From: Apostichopus californicus
Lineage: Eukaryota; Echinodermata; Holothuroidea; Aspidochirotida; Stichopodidae
NCBI GenBank assembly: GCA_020650975.1
Contig: JAIPMN010008837.1
Coordinates: forward strand, 1-32,018
DNA length: 32,018 nucleotides
Direction: 5' to 3'
This document shows positions 1 through 11,549 of the stretch, piece by piece. Within the stretch, counting starts at the first letter, position 1; the number at the start of each line of letters is the position of its first letter. The position numbers were made by a program, and so were the translations under genes. Under the pieces are notes generated by a model. The model did no database searches. It was not told where the DNA came from and saw nothing but the letters and a program-made list of their open reading frames with translations.

Positions 1-1152
1 ATTCAAACCTTTGAATAAATCATTTGCTTAATTTTATTTTACACGGAGGTTGTCAAATTTTGCGTTGAATTTGAAATTAACTGCTCTCCTTAGCATTTTT
101 GTCTCTGTATAACAGTTGCATTCTATTAACCAATCTTGCTTTATTCCGGCAACCTCTTAGCGTGGCTCTCCCTTCTACATTGCCCATAAATGGAATTCTC
201 TCCCCGTTAAATGTCACTATTGCTTTAAATGTTGCCGATATTTTAGCTTTCAATTTAGTAGCTATTAGTTCAGTGTTGGATGAAATTACATCGTAGCCAC
301 CTTCCCTACCCACACTGCTCCTTATCCTTGCTCCCTTCAAAGAAAATAGGGAAGGGGAATGTCAAACTTCCAAAGGGGCCCACTAGTTTCATCCTGTGTC
401 CATAAAGGCACTTCACCTGCCAAAAGAATTTACCAATTTAAAATGAAAAGAACATGAAACATGACCATCGAGAAAACAAAAAAGAAACAAACAAACAAAA
501 ATCAGCCTCTGCAAGTTCATATGAAAGATGAATTCGTTTTTCACAAAAAAATTCCAGGGAACAGAAAATGTATTTATGATACCCACATTACAGTATTAAA
601 TTTGTATGTACTTGCTGAGGAGTGTTGTATGGTTATATTACCAACTGAAAAGCTCCTGGGGCCTTTTATGCACAGAACATAAAAAACATCAAAAAATGCT
701 GGTTTAACACCAATCAGCCGTTACTGCTGAGTCTGATAACTCAGTAATGCAGTCTGCTCGTTGTTGGTTTCATAGCAATAAATGACAACATATATTTGTT
801 TTTCTTTCTTTTGGAGGGGCGGGGGGGGGGGGGCTGTGGGTTAACAAATTTTGCATTAAATACTAGTTGGCAGCTATTGTAAATATGGCAGAGGTGAAAT
901 ACATAGATTCTAGTAAAGAACAAATATTGCTCTTTGAATTCAACACAATGTGAAAAAGTTACACCGCATGAGAAAATAAAACATGTCTCTGAGAATTACA
1001 CATCATTTATCTGAGTTTTCTGCATTATTTAATTAAGGAAAATGGTCATATGAAACAAACACTAATTGTATTTGTATAATTTGTTGTAAAGAACTGCTTG
1101 CCTTAGGTGTGGGGGGTTGGGTGGGGTAGAGAGAAGGATGGGAAGAGAGTAA

Positions 1153-1174
1153 GGGGAGGGGGGAGAGGGGAGGG
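1153..1174 (+). other. G-rich tract with quadruplex potential
   Basis: Four runs of three or more G (G4, G6, G4, G3) are separated by one to three bases, within a longer purine-rich stretch at about 1109-1178. This fits the usual quadruplex-forming pattern. It lies on the sense strand of CaMKII, so the intronic RNA would carry it too. It may equally be low-complexity sequence without function. Confidence 0.5.
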
Positions 1175-1817
1175 AGATATTATAGGAGGAGAAACATTCC
1201 ACTGCTTCCTTTCATCATTTGATAATACAATTATATATTTTATTTCTGTGTGAGATATGTATTCTAGTGCACGAAAGGAAAAGAAAAAACCATATCATTC
1301 AAGAATAGCTGTGCTTATAGTCATAAAATATTGGATTTCGTCCATTTTTTACAAATCTGTGGATTTGTGAAGGGATTGGTTTGCATTTTTGATCCTATGA
1401 ATCAAATATTATACAGGAAGGTAATTCCATACCCAACAACTTTGAAAGGTTAGAAAGAAGAAAAAAAACCCCCAAAAAAACATAAAATTGCAGTTGAAGA
1501 ATGACAAAGAAAGTTACAATTTTGTTGTTTGACATTTTGAAGCTATTTTAGGAAGTTGAAGTGACAGCAATCTTCCTTTGGCCTAAATTATATTCTTTCC
1601 GAGTTTTCCCCAAATATTTTGACGGCCCCAGGGATTCTTTTCCATTATCTCGGAGAGATTAACAATATTCACTATTAATGCGATCAAGAAATTGATATCA
1701 TTGTGAGGAAATGGAATTGCAACATGTCAAAAATATATCTTAAGTCTTGAATTTGGGAAATAGTTTCAATTAATTTGGGAATGCTTTCAAGAGATATGAT
1801 ATTGTAAATTATTAACA

Positions 1818-2858
1818 GAAATGGTATGGTGTGAACAGAGAAACAGTATGCTGTGAATAGAGATATAGTATGCTGTGAATAGGGAAATAGTATGCTGTGA
1901 ATAGAGAAATAGTATGTCGTGAATAGAGAAATAGTATGTTGTGAATATAGAAATAGTATGCTGTGAAAAGAGAAATAGTATGCCGTGAATATAGAAACGG
2001 TATGTTGTGAATATAGAAATGGTATGCCGTGAATGTAGAAATAGTATGCTGTGAATATAGAAATAGTATGCTGTGAATAGAGAAATAGTATGCTGTGAAT
2101 AGAGAAATAGTATGCTGTGAATATAGAAATAGTATGCTGTGAATAGAGAAATAGTATGTTGGGAATATAGATATACATAGTATGTTGTGAATATAGAAAT
2201 AGTATGCTGTGAATATAGAAATAGTATGCTGTGAATATAGAAATAGTATTCTGTGAATAGAGAAATAGTTTGCTGTGAATAGAGAAATAGTTTGTGAATA
2301 GAGAAATAGTATGCTGTGAATAGAGGAATAGTATGCTGTGAATATAAGGAAAAGTATGCCGTTAATAGAGAAATAGTATTCCGTGAATAGAGAAAAAGTA
2401 TGCTGTGAATATAGAAATATTATGCTGTGAATAGAGAAATAGTATGCTATGAATAGAGAAATAGTATTCTGTGAATAGAGAAATAGTTTGCCGTGAATAG
2501 AGAAATAGTTTGTGAATAGAGAAATAGTATGCTGTGAATAGAGGAATAGTATGCTGTGAATAGAGAAATAGTATGCCGTTAATAGAGAAATAGTATTACG
2601 TGAATAGAGAAAAAGTATGCTGTGAATATAGAAATAGTATGTTGTGAATAGAGAAATAGTATGCTGTGAATAGAGAAATAGTATGTTGTGAATAGAGAAA
2701 TAGTATTCTGTGAATAGAGAAATAGTATGCCGTGAATAGAGAAATCGTATGTTGTGAATAGAGAAATACTATGTTGTGAATATAGAAATAGTATGCCCTG
2801 AATATAGAAATAGTATGCCCTGAATATAAGGAACAGTATGATGTAAACCAGAGAAAAT
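1818..2858. repeat. 22-bp minisatellite array, about 47 copies
   Basis: The unit is 22 bp, consensus GAATAGAGAAATAGTATGCTG plus T, with frequent variants GAATATAG, TATGTTG and TATGCCG. A few units carry indels, such as the shortened AGTTTGTGAATAG form at 2291 and 2509 and AATATAAGGAA forms. Because 22 is not a multiple of 3, all three frames cycle through a 66-bp period. This produces the long minus-strand open frames rich in YYFSIHSILF that overlap the array; they are artefacts of the repeat. Confidence 0.95.
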
Positions 2859-3376
2859 GTTTGATTGATTCCGAAATTGATTTATTGGAGAAAGGATATA
2901 TACGCTTTATCCAACAGAAATGTTTAACTTCCAGAGAAATAATTTGTCTCAAATATAAAACTTATAATCAAATCGTAGAGCAAATAGGATTGACGGTTGC
3001 TATAAAATTGTAGCTGTTGTCACATTATTTTGGCTAGTAAAGGACAAATTTGCTTGGTTAAATCCTTTAAAGTAGTATTTTTAGTGAGGTATATATCTCT
3101 ACGTCGGCCATTTAAACTCATTCTGGCTTATGGTGTCCATCTCTCATAACACAGTAACTAGCCCGATAGACCATGGTATCTCATGGCATAAACATGAGCT
3201 TATTTTAAACGCCAGTCGACTCAACAAACCGTGACTAAAAAAAATAAAAAAGTTAGTACTCATTTCTCACATGACATATCTTTGGTCAACTTAAAAGCTC
3301 AAGTGTCTATAGTCAATGTAAGGCCACTGAAATATTTATCCTGGATGGGTTTTCTCTTCTTTTTTTCCTTTCACAG

Positions 3377-3460
3377 CAAAGAGAAAGAGTGGCCTCTGCT
3401 ATGCATCGGCAAGAAACTGTTGATTGTCTTAAGAAGTTCAATGCTCGCCGTAAACTGAAA
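3377..3460 (+). CDS. CaMKII: CaMKII exon: autoinhibitory helix and start of calmodulin-binding segment
   Basis: This 84-bp phase-0 exon encodes 28 residues beginning [17 protein letters not shown] and ending FNARRKLK. It is preceded by a pyrimidine-rich tract and CACAG and followed by the donor GTAAGT. The peptide is the regulatory segment of Ca2+/calmodulin-dependent protein kinase II. In the family this helix blocks the catalytic cleft as a pseudosubstrate until calmodulin binds. The Thr of RQETVDC corresponds to mammalian alpha Thr286, whose trans-autophosphorylation gives calcium-independent activity, and FNARRKLK begins the calmodulin-binding helix. The 84-bp length agrees with what I recall for the vertebrate exon. 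No kinase-domain exon is visible in the 3.4 kb upstream, so the gene starts outside the window. Identification is very secure from sequence identity alone. Confidence 0.97.
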
Positions 3461-5483
3461 GTAAGTGACGATTGTCCCGTATTGGCTCACTGTTTATTTA
3501 TTATCGCCATATTGGTTATAGAAATTGAAAAGACCTTGATCGACCATCAGATAAGTATTCCAAGATGTCACAGAGTTAAGTTTTTAGGATCCAGTCGGTC
3601 ATCGTTTAATAGAAAACTTAACAAGAAATGGTCGAGGGGGATTATCGATAGGAAGGTATTTCGTTTTTACAGTAGCTCGTAGTGAGCGTATTTATTCTGT
3701 GTGAGGAATTTACAAAATTCAAACTCAAAACTTTGCTGTGTGATAAAGCCTTACATTGGGGAAAAATGAAGAGAATGTCATATATTTCATAGGTTATTGA
3801 AGTGTTTGCATAAAAAATACAAAATTGGGAAGGAATAAGCTTTAAGGTCTTTATTGTCATACTGTGCTCTAAGATTAAGTAAATCATCAAATTTCAATGG
3901 AATTAAAATGCTTGGTAATACACATAGACCCTGAACATATTCAGATGTCACATCACTGGAGGTTGGCAATTTGCTAGAGGTTAGTTCATGTAGTGTTTCT
4001 TGGAAATCTGGATTGCATTATGAATAATTCATACCTGAACCTTTTCATTCCATATTCTACCATGGTCATAGTGACACTGGTTACTTCTAATTCATGTAAG
4101 TAAAATGAATAATAGAAAACCGACTGGGAAAGTCTAGATGATGAAAACGAAAGTTATGTCTAGAATAGGATTTAGAAAGTAATTCCTCTGGTTTACAAGC
4201 TCAGCACTCTACCAACATGAGCTATCTAACTCTTGGTGGGTGGTGACCCCTATATAGCCATTTCTTCGCTGGGGGCGCCATCAGAAAGCCACAGTACCTA
4301 GCTTGCATACTGTGTAACCAGGGATCACACTCCAGTTTCATTTGATAGAAGACCGAAAACACGGCAGGGAAGGGAGAGGCTGTAGGAGAGATGTTATCAG
4401 AGACTATTGTGTTCTTACATATCTAGGAGAGTTGTATGGTAGGTTACCATTGACAATGAACCGAACCGAGTTAATCGAACTAATTTCAGATCCAAGTTGG
4501 ATAAATGTCTTCAATGTTGGTAAATATGTGAACATTCTTGTTGGAAGTTTTGTATGGACATCCTTGACAAAACCTAGCAAAAGGAGAATATTTTATATTA
4601 TTGTAGGAATGCCCGACTATAACCTACTCTATAGATCTCTACAATATGCTGGGAACTGAATCTCTAAGATTTTAACGTTTCCCTGGTTGGGTCTTCTGTA
4701 AGCTCCTGTAAACAAAGATACATTTAGTGTTAGTATATTCCATGTTTGAAGAACCTCTCACAGCCTGCTGGTTCTTTTCACCCGCCCGCCCACCCGTGGA
4801 GAAACGGTTGAATGTGGATTAAGCTCTGAAACTGCATTATTTACTCATAAATTTAGTTGTTAATATGGCATGTGCTTCTTGGGTTGAAGGAACATTCTGT
4901 TTTCTGTTTAATATAAACATTCACAAATCAAACACCGATGATGACAAACTAAATCATTTCCTTCAGCTTTGACAGGTCCCTTACAATCTCATATTACGAT
5001 CAGGTACTTCTTTCCCCCACACAAATCTTTGGCAAAACTATAATTTTTGTAGTTTATAAAGTTCTCTTATCAGCAAGTGAACATATGTGGACACAGACAT
5101 GTTTTTGTAAACACCTTCAGCTGGTCTGTTAGAATTTGGAAGAACTGTCTATAATTGAATGCATAATGTGGCCAAAACCTATGATAAATGTAAATATGAT
5201 AAAAGTAAATATGAAGTGGACATAATTATGGTTAGGTGGCATCTTGCAGGTGTTAACAGTAGCATCCATGTATATATGTATATATACATACTGAGAAGAT
5301 ATGAAAAGTGAGTTACTACAGTAATTTCTCTTGTGATATAGTTAAGACACCCGCAAGGTACACTGATGTTGGTAAAATAAAATCTATATCACTGAATAGC
5401 TCCTTAAGTGATCTTCCCCCAAAAAGTCTTTGCTGTTTGTTTGTTGTTTTACTTATAATTCACAAGTTTGTTGCCTTTTTCAG
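3461..5483 (+). other. CaMKII intron (2,023 bp)
   Basis: The intron is bounded by GTAAGT and TTTTTCAG. It contains the tRNA-like sequence at 4158-4231 (minus), a C-rich CCCGCCCGCCCACCC stretch near 4781, and an inverted TGTATATATGTATATATACATA near 5270. A 105-codon open frame at 4342-4659 (+) has no recognisable domain and is considered chance. Confidence 0.85.
4158..4231 (-). pseudogene. Degenerate tRNA-like sequence (tRNA pseudogene or SINE head)
   Basis: Read on the minus strand, the sequence contains TAGCTCATGTTGGTAGAGT, a near-perfect RNA polymerase III A box and D-arm, followed by GCTTGTAAACCAGAGG, an anticodon-loop-like stretch with TGT (Thr) in the anticodon position. The expected B box is degenerate (TTTCTAAATCC instead of GGTTCAAATCC), and the anticodon and acceptor stems are poorly paired. 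It is therefore not a functional tRNA. A tRNA-derived SINE or an old pseudogene is more likely. The 3' boundary is approximate. Confidence 0.5.
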
Positions 5484-5526
5484 GGAGCCATTCTCACCAC
5501 AATGCTTGCCACCAGGAATTTCTCAA
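5484..5526 (+). CDS. CaMKII: CaMKII exon: calmodulin-binding helix C-terminal half
   Basis: This 43-bp exon starts in phase 0 after TTTTTCAG and ends one base into a codon before GTAAGT. It encodes GAILTTMLATRNFS plus one extra base. This completes the calmodulin-binding helix begun in the previous exon. The adjacent Thr pair in ILTTML corresponds to mammalian alpha Thr305/Thr306, whose phosphorylation blocks calmodulin rebinding. The 43-bp length and the phase-1 exit match the conserved CaMKII architecture as I know it. The next confident exon lies 16 kb downstream, and this junction is where variable linker exons are spliced in other CaMKII genes. Confidence 0.96.
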
Positions 5527-7734
5527 GTAAGTGGAAATCAGCAGCATGTTTTACTCTCACTGACTGGAACCTTTTCATCCTCTGGTCTATACCATAGCTG
5601 CATGACCTTTGTAACTTAATGTATTATGTGTTAACCTTTGACCTTTGGGTCATATTGAATTAGAGATATTGCCATGAGATCATCTTTGGTTTTTGAGGGA
5701 AGCATTTTGGTGAGCAAAATAAAGTAAAAAATGAGCAAGAATGTAAAGGTCATACTTAAACCTATATGTCATCAAGAACTAGTGTTTCATTGGTGTGAGG
5801 TGCTTCTCACTGGCCAGCTATCAATGTAAGCATAGATAACAATGTGTACATATATAATGTAGCTATGTTTTCAAGAGAGTTTTGATTGGAGGGAATGTTA
5901 CCGGTAGGATATATTGCTGCTAATAAAATATTCTTGTGGGAATATTGTACAGCTTTAAAAAAAAAACCCACTGTTTTCTTGTGTTGCAATCAGTATTTAT
6001 TTTGTGTTTTTCTGCGTGTCCTGGTTAAGGGGTTACCTTAGGCCATTAGTACAATTTCAAAGGTGGAGTTTATTTGGTGTACCTTTTGCTAGGTGTTAGA
6101 TTGGGATAGAATTAAAGTTTAAATATGTGGTGTTTTAATGCTTGGTGTAACTTTTAATAGGTCTTGTTTCAATTATTTTGATGTATCTATTGCTATGAGA
6201 AAGAGTGCTCTTTGATTAGATTAAATATTCAAAGTCAGAGTTTAATGTGACTTCTTTTGCCAGGTTATATATAGCCCATGGAGCACTTCAAATAACCTCT
6301 GCATTAGGCACAATAGTTAACATGTAGTCACTGTGTAGTCTCACCATAGGCTGCCACTTTGCTTATAATAACAAGTTACATAAGACAATTAGGTCGGATG
6401 TGTGGACCTTTGCAAGTATAACTAATGGTTAGCTCTGTTTCCTTAGGAAGTGCTTCATTTAATACTGTACAGATTAGTATCACTGAGGAGACATAACGAC
6501 TCCCAATGACTCTAAAAACAGCCGCGGTCAAAATGTAACAGCTTCTCCAAGTTCTTTCAAATTGAGCGGCAAAAAGAAATAAGCTGTAAGCTGTCTGTGA
6601 TACTTTGATGTAGGTGTTGAAGGGTTTTAAAATGGCAAATCTTGAAGAGAGAAGTTCTTGCCAGAGTACAACCATCAGGATGAGGCTCGAATTTAAACTT
6701 CACCTCGTCAGATTTTCTATTTACCTTTTCCAAAGGATGGATGTCTTGACAATATTCCACTATATATCATTGTACTTACACAAATCAGCTTTAGTTACCT
6801 GTGTATGTTAGTTTTTTAATTTCACACCCATAGACCATCCTATTAGTTTATCATTGTTCTCTTCTGTATGAAACATACACTTACATATTAATTTAGTTCT
6901 GTGCTCTTTTGTACGATAGTATACCGGAATGGACTGCAGCCTACCCTATCCTTCCCCCTTGCCCAACTCTCCAGTATATATACTACCCTTTTGTTTTTCC
7001 ATAGTTGTCTTACTTTTTATGAATGCTTGTAAGAAGGTGGAACTTCAAAATTAAAAAATGTAAATATAGAGAGAAGCAACCTTGCAGACAAAGTACACAA
7101 ACTGTCAGAGAGTTGTATGCTTTGTGGTGTCAAATAAAGATACCTTTCTGCTCAAAGTGATTGTTGAAATCTAGAACAAGACAGTAGCAGGTACGATGGA
7201 ATCATTTTAATACTGTAAGGAACCGTTCTTATGGAATTTTTATTAACCTTTCTGGGGATATTTCTACTTGTTCTGCTCTTTGAATACAACCAATGTACTG
7301 CTGTTTCAAACAGTGTTAAATACATGTAGCTCCTCGCAATCCATTGAGATGTCAAAACCATTGAAAGTAGCAAATTGTCCATCTGAGGTGAACATACTCA
7401 TAACATATATGATAGGTTTGTCATGGGAAGTTCACACTTCTATTGTAGTACTCATATGGGCTTTAAGCCCCCTCCCCCTCCCCTCCATCCATTGTCTGGT
7501 ATCGTCTAGTAATGGAGGGCAACAAAATATGTATTTTAATCTTCGATTTTACTAAAGTTGTACTTTCATTTAGATAGTGGAATAGTTGTATCTGTAGTGT
7601 GTTATCCTGAATGGCAACTTACCATTTAAGCTCATGAAACTAGTTATTATTGTTACTAGTTACATTGGATTCACTGAAAGAGTGACAACTGATGAAAAAG
7701 GTGCTTTCGCAGAATACGTCTTGTGTACAGGGAA

Positions 7735-7759
7735 TATATATAAAGCGTCTTTATATATA
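7735..7759. repeat. Perfect inverted repeat, 11-bp arms
   Basis: TATATATAAAG and CTTTATATATA are exact reverse complements separated by CGT. The AT composition makes a chance origin likely. A cruciform or RNA hairpin is possible. Confidence 0.7.
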
Positions 7760-7917
7760 CATATAAAAAGGTACAGAAAAACTGGAAAGCAATAGTCATT
7801 TGTGGACTTGTACAGATTGAAGTCTTCAAGATCAGTGGGGTTTAACTTTGTTCTGCGAATCCTTTCCTTTTACAGAGTCCAGTCATAAATCTACACAAAA
7901 CCAGAATTCTACATTAC

Positions 7918-8115
7918 CTACGCAAGGTCTGCTGGCTCAGTTATCTTTTCTTGCATTAGCATGAACAACTCTTTTTTTCCTTTCTCTCTTTGCTTTTTTG
8001 ATAATCTTTTTGTTTCCAACTTTCCTCGAACACTACTTATCAGACTTAACCACCATGGATCTGACTTCTTCACCGAAGGTACTAACAACTGCCTGAGTTT
8101 TGTTTTCCTAACCAA
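7918..8115 (-). pseudogene. Possible protein-coding relic, minus strand
   Basis: An open stretch of about 65 codons on the minus strand reads ..KLRQLLVPSVKKSDPWWLSL and then ISSVRGKLETKRLSKKQREK..ELFMLMQEKITE. It is unusually protein-like for an intron: no homopolymer bias, charged and amphipathic pattern. The order acidic-W-L-S-L, basic helix, then hydrophobic helix faintly recalls the BESS motif or C-terminal helix of MADF/Myb-SANT proteins encoded by Harbinger-type transposons. A stop codon lies just upstream of the first usable codon and a TAG ends it, so it could be one exon or a remnant. The family assignment is speculative. Confidence 0.22.
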
Positions 8116-10756
8116 TCTTTAGTACTTACAGCCAACATCATTGCATGGTGTGCTGACAAGATACAAACTTAATCAAAGTTGCTAACAGAGCGTCTGAGGT
8201 CTCTAGATGAAACATCCTGCTTTGGTTTTAGTTGCATTTGATATGATTCTGTCTGATATCAATAAGTAAGCATTAATTAACAGGTACATATGGAACATGC
8301 AGTGTTTGTTTCAGGTGTGTTTGTACACAATTCTTTAATACAGTCTTGAAGATAACTACCAGACTGGTGTCAGTCAGCTGTAAGGTAGTCAAGGCAACCA
8401 CTCTTAGGCAGTTAGTAAGAGCACACCAGAAGTAGTCCAAGTAGTATTAAACTGGTGACCCATTTGGAAAGGAGATTGGAAGGAGGATGGTCGTCATGGT
8501 CATTTCAACTGATTTAAACGATATTTTTTACCTGAAATTAAAAATATGTGTTTTGGAACTAGTAGAAAAGGGTGAAATTTGGGAATTTCATTCAGTCAAG
8601 TGTTAACAGATGTGGAAGATGTGGGAGAGACAAAATAAGGATAAAACTGTGCTCATGTTTGAAAGTTCTTTTGCAAACTTAGGAGCAATGCTATACTAGT
8701 AAGTAAACTATCTGGGTGTGATGTTCATGAAGGTGGTACAAAGTTTTACCACTTATGTATAATACCTTTTATTCAAAGGAATTCAGGGTTTATTACTTTA
8801 TGTGACAGTTACGTTACATTTGCTAGATGTTAGAAATAGTGAGATTAGTTAAACCTTGTTGGTTCAGGAAAAGATGTGATATTTAACAGTATTACAAAAG
8901 TAAAATTTGGAAGCAACCAATGACATGCTTTCATCAACTTTACACTTCTAATGCATATCCTTTACTTGTTATGTAATGTTTAATAAAGAACATTGTCTGA
9001 TTTACATATTTATAGCATTCACTCCCCTGAATGTTACCTGGCTTTGGAAAATTTGAAAGGTACAATTAGGGAAGTATGTTTGCCTTATCAGTAAGCCTAG
9101 CCCCCCTGTGTTATATAGTATATGTCATTTGTATATTTAATATCAATTCAGATATATGTCCAGTACAACAACAAGCAATCTGTTTTAAAAGAATATCTCA
9201 AGAGTTCTCCTCTGCCTAGAACTGACATTAGCATTCATGTTTGAGGAGAGAAGTGTGATTTGATGTGAAAGTCTAAACTAATAAAAACTATGAAGTACAA
9301 TCCGAAATGACAAAAGAATCTAGTTTACTCAACTACTGTACATACATGGCACGGAACTTTCCATCGTAAGAGCTCTGAAGTCAACTTTACTACTAGATTA
9401 AAAAAACCCATACCAGTGTGGCAAAGTCTTAGCTGTAAACTCTGAGAAATAAATGAAATGTGGTTTACTTGTATTTTCTGCAACTGCAGGTCGTAGAAAT
9501 GTATCATGAATCGATGCTATCATTTAACTTAAATTCGACTACTTTTGCTTTTCCAATTTAACACATGTTTGCCACTAATAAGTTTGTGCTTTTTGTAATT
9601 AAGAGATGTTCTTCTTTTTCTCACTTTCTGTTTTACTTTTCTGGAAGCAACTTCTCATTTAATTGTGAGAGATTTGTAATTCTACATGGATCATTATTTT
9701 TGGGTCCTTTTTGCTTGGTATAACTATTGGGATACCAACTGTACGGCCTATTTTTGTGTGTTCAGATTGAGATAGTGGGTGCAAATTCTATAAACATACC
9801 ATGATTTCAAACCACCTTTCTTTCTCTTTCCGGTGATGACAGATTCTGCTGGTTCTAAGTCCTCAGGTTAGCTCTTTGTCATCTAATACACCTTTGAGGC
9901 TTACTTGTGACCACGTGCAAATCCATATGCAAAAAGAGAAAAAAAATCGTCTTCTCGTGTTGTTGTGCACTTACCAAGCAAAGCATCCAATTATGACCGT
10001 GTTTCATGAGCCTTGGAGATTATTGAACTTCTGTCCATGAACTATTGAACTTTTTGGGATGGATTTAAATTGAGTAGATGTTTTTGAAGGACCCTTTTGT
10101 TGAATACTGTACTTCAGAAGCGTTTCAACAGTTGTCACCAGTATTTTGTCTTTGTTAATAATCTGATTTTAGCACGTTGTACAGCATTCCCGAGGTTTTG
10201 AGCAATTGTACATGATGTGTCTTCACAAGTTAGGTGTCCATATTTCAACTGTGTTGCTTGCTGTGGACTCACCAGTAGGTCACAAATGCTTGCAAGTCAT
10301 CCGTATGAATTTGTATGAATGTGCAGACCTGTCCGAGCACTACGACTTTGAATAACTGAACTGTTTTGTCTTTCTGTTCAAACGTCTGTGCCACCATGTT
10401 TGTGTTTGCCATTGCTGGCTCACTCAAATTGAGTAGTAAACTGCCAAGTGAAGCAATTTTGGTTATTGCCACTAGGGAGAAACGATGGGGGGGGGGAGGG
10501 GAAGGGGTATCTCGATGGAGAGATGAACATAAATTGGAATAATTTGAACGTTTGCTGGTTAAGGTAAGGCCCTGTTGTCTTTACACCACTGTAAAACATG
10601 TCAATTTTATGTAAAAATATAAAGAACTATTGGTTTAATCACTACTTACAGGAACCATTTGTATCTAGACACATTTTCTTGTTTTTCCAAAGCTAATCCT
10701 GGTTTAGCCAAATCTCAAGCGTAGCAATATATGGTCATATTGAACTAAAGAGTTGA

Positions 10757-11441
10757 TGTTATCTGTGATCATGATGGACTGTGTGTATTTGCATATATGA
10801 TATACAGTATGTATTGTATATAAGAATTGAATGAAATACTTGCATACAGATTCCCCATACAGTGTGCACAGGATGCTATTGTTGATGAACATGATGGACT
10901 GTGTGTGTATTTGTATATATATGATGTATGTAGAGTATGTGGTATTCTGTACTAGAATTGAATGACATACTTGCATACAGATCCCATACAGTGAGAACCG
11001 GATGCTATTGTTGATGAACATGATGGACTGTGTGTGTATTTGTATATATGATATACAGTATGTATACAGAATTGTATACAAGAATATGTATACAAGAATT
11101 GAATGACATACTTGCATACAGATTCCCATACAGTGAGCACAGGATGCTATTGTTGATGAACATGATGGACTGTGTGTGTATTTGTATATATGATATACAG
11201 TATGTATACAGAATTGTATACAAGAATATGTATACAAGAATTGAATGACATACTTGCATACAGATTCCCATACAGTGAGCCCAGGATGCTATTGTTGATG
11301 AACATGATGGACTGTGTGTGTATTTGTATATATGATATACAGTATGTATACAGAATTGTATACAAGAATATGTATACAAGAATTGAATGACATACTTGCA
11401 TACAGATTCCCATACAGTGAGCACAGGATGCTATTGTGGAT
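10757..11441. repeat. 142-bp tandem repeat array, about 5 copies
   Basis: The landmark GGATGCTATTGTTGATGAAC recurs at 10871, 11000, 11142 and 11284, with a terminal variant at 11426. The spacings are 129, 142, 142 and 142 bp. A diverged partial copy precedes 10871. The last three full units are nearly identical, while the first two are diverged, which suggests recent expansion at the right end. The array explains the overlapping open frames on both strands here (YSCIQFCIHTVYHIYKYTH and similar). Confidence 0.95.
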
Positions 11442-11492
11442 GATAACATCTCTTTCAGTTTCACTTCCACTTTTCGGTATTGTCTGCCAAAG

Positions 11493-11549
11493 AACAAACA
11501 GGAAAATGGTACACACTTTATGACCACTTGGACTCATTCAATATTGGAA
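11493..11549 (+). other. Candidate cassette exon (57 bp), unproven
   Basis: The segment has a pyrimidine-rich acceptor (TTCACTTCCACTTTTCGG...CCAAAG) and a perfect donor GTAAGT. It is open in the phase required by the flanking CaMKII exons, adding KQTGKWYTLYDHLDSFNIG and keeping the frame (57 = 19 x 3). The peptide does not resemble known linker cassettes, which are Ser/Thr/Pro/Lys-rich. A chance pseudo-exon in a 16-kb intron is the default explanation. Confidence 0.15.

Larger units (their letters stand above)
1..3376 (+). other. Intron upstream of the first visible CaMKII exon (5' end outside window)
   Basis: No kinase-domain exon (DFG, APE, HPW motifs) could be read in any frame here, so this is taken as intron sequence of CaMKII. 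It contains a G13 run at 821-833, a purine/G-rich stretch at 1109-1178, and the 22-bp minisatellite listed separately. An open frame on the minus strand at 77-340 (87 codons) matches no family I recognise and is not annotated as a gene. Confidence 0.7.

Noticed and set aside
77-340. 87-codon minus-strand frame (and complementary + frame)
   Set aside because: Looks mildly protein-like but matches no family I know and has no supporting splice sites or neighbours; not enough to call a gene.
1684-2952. Long minus-strand frames rich in YYFSIHSILFLYSQHT
   Set aside because: They are the translation of the 22-bp minisatellite; the 66-bp triplet period gives the repeated peptide. No start context, domain or splice evidence.
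4342-4659. 105-codon + strand open frame
   Set aside because: No recognisable domain, lies within a CaMKII intron and overlaps a possible SINE flank; length is within chance.
10704-11537. Overlapping frames on both strands with CIQFCIHTVYHIYKYTH-type repeats
   Set aside because: They follow the 142-bp tandem array and shift frame at each unit, so they are repeat artefacts.
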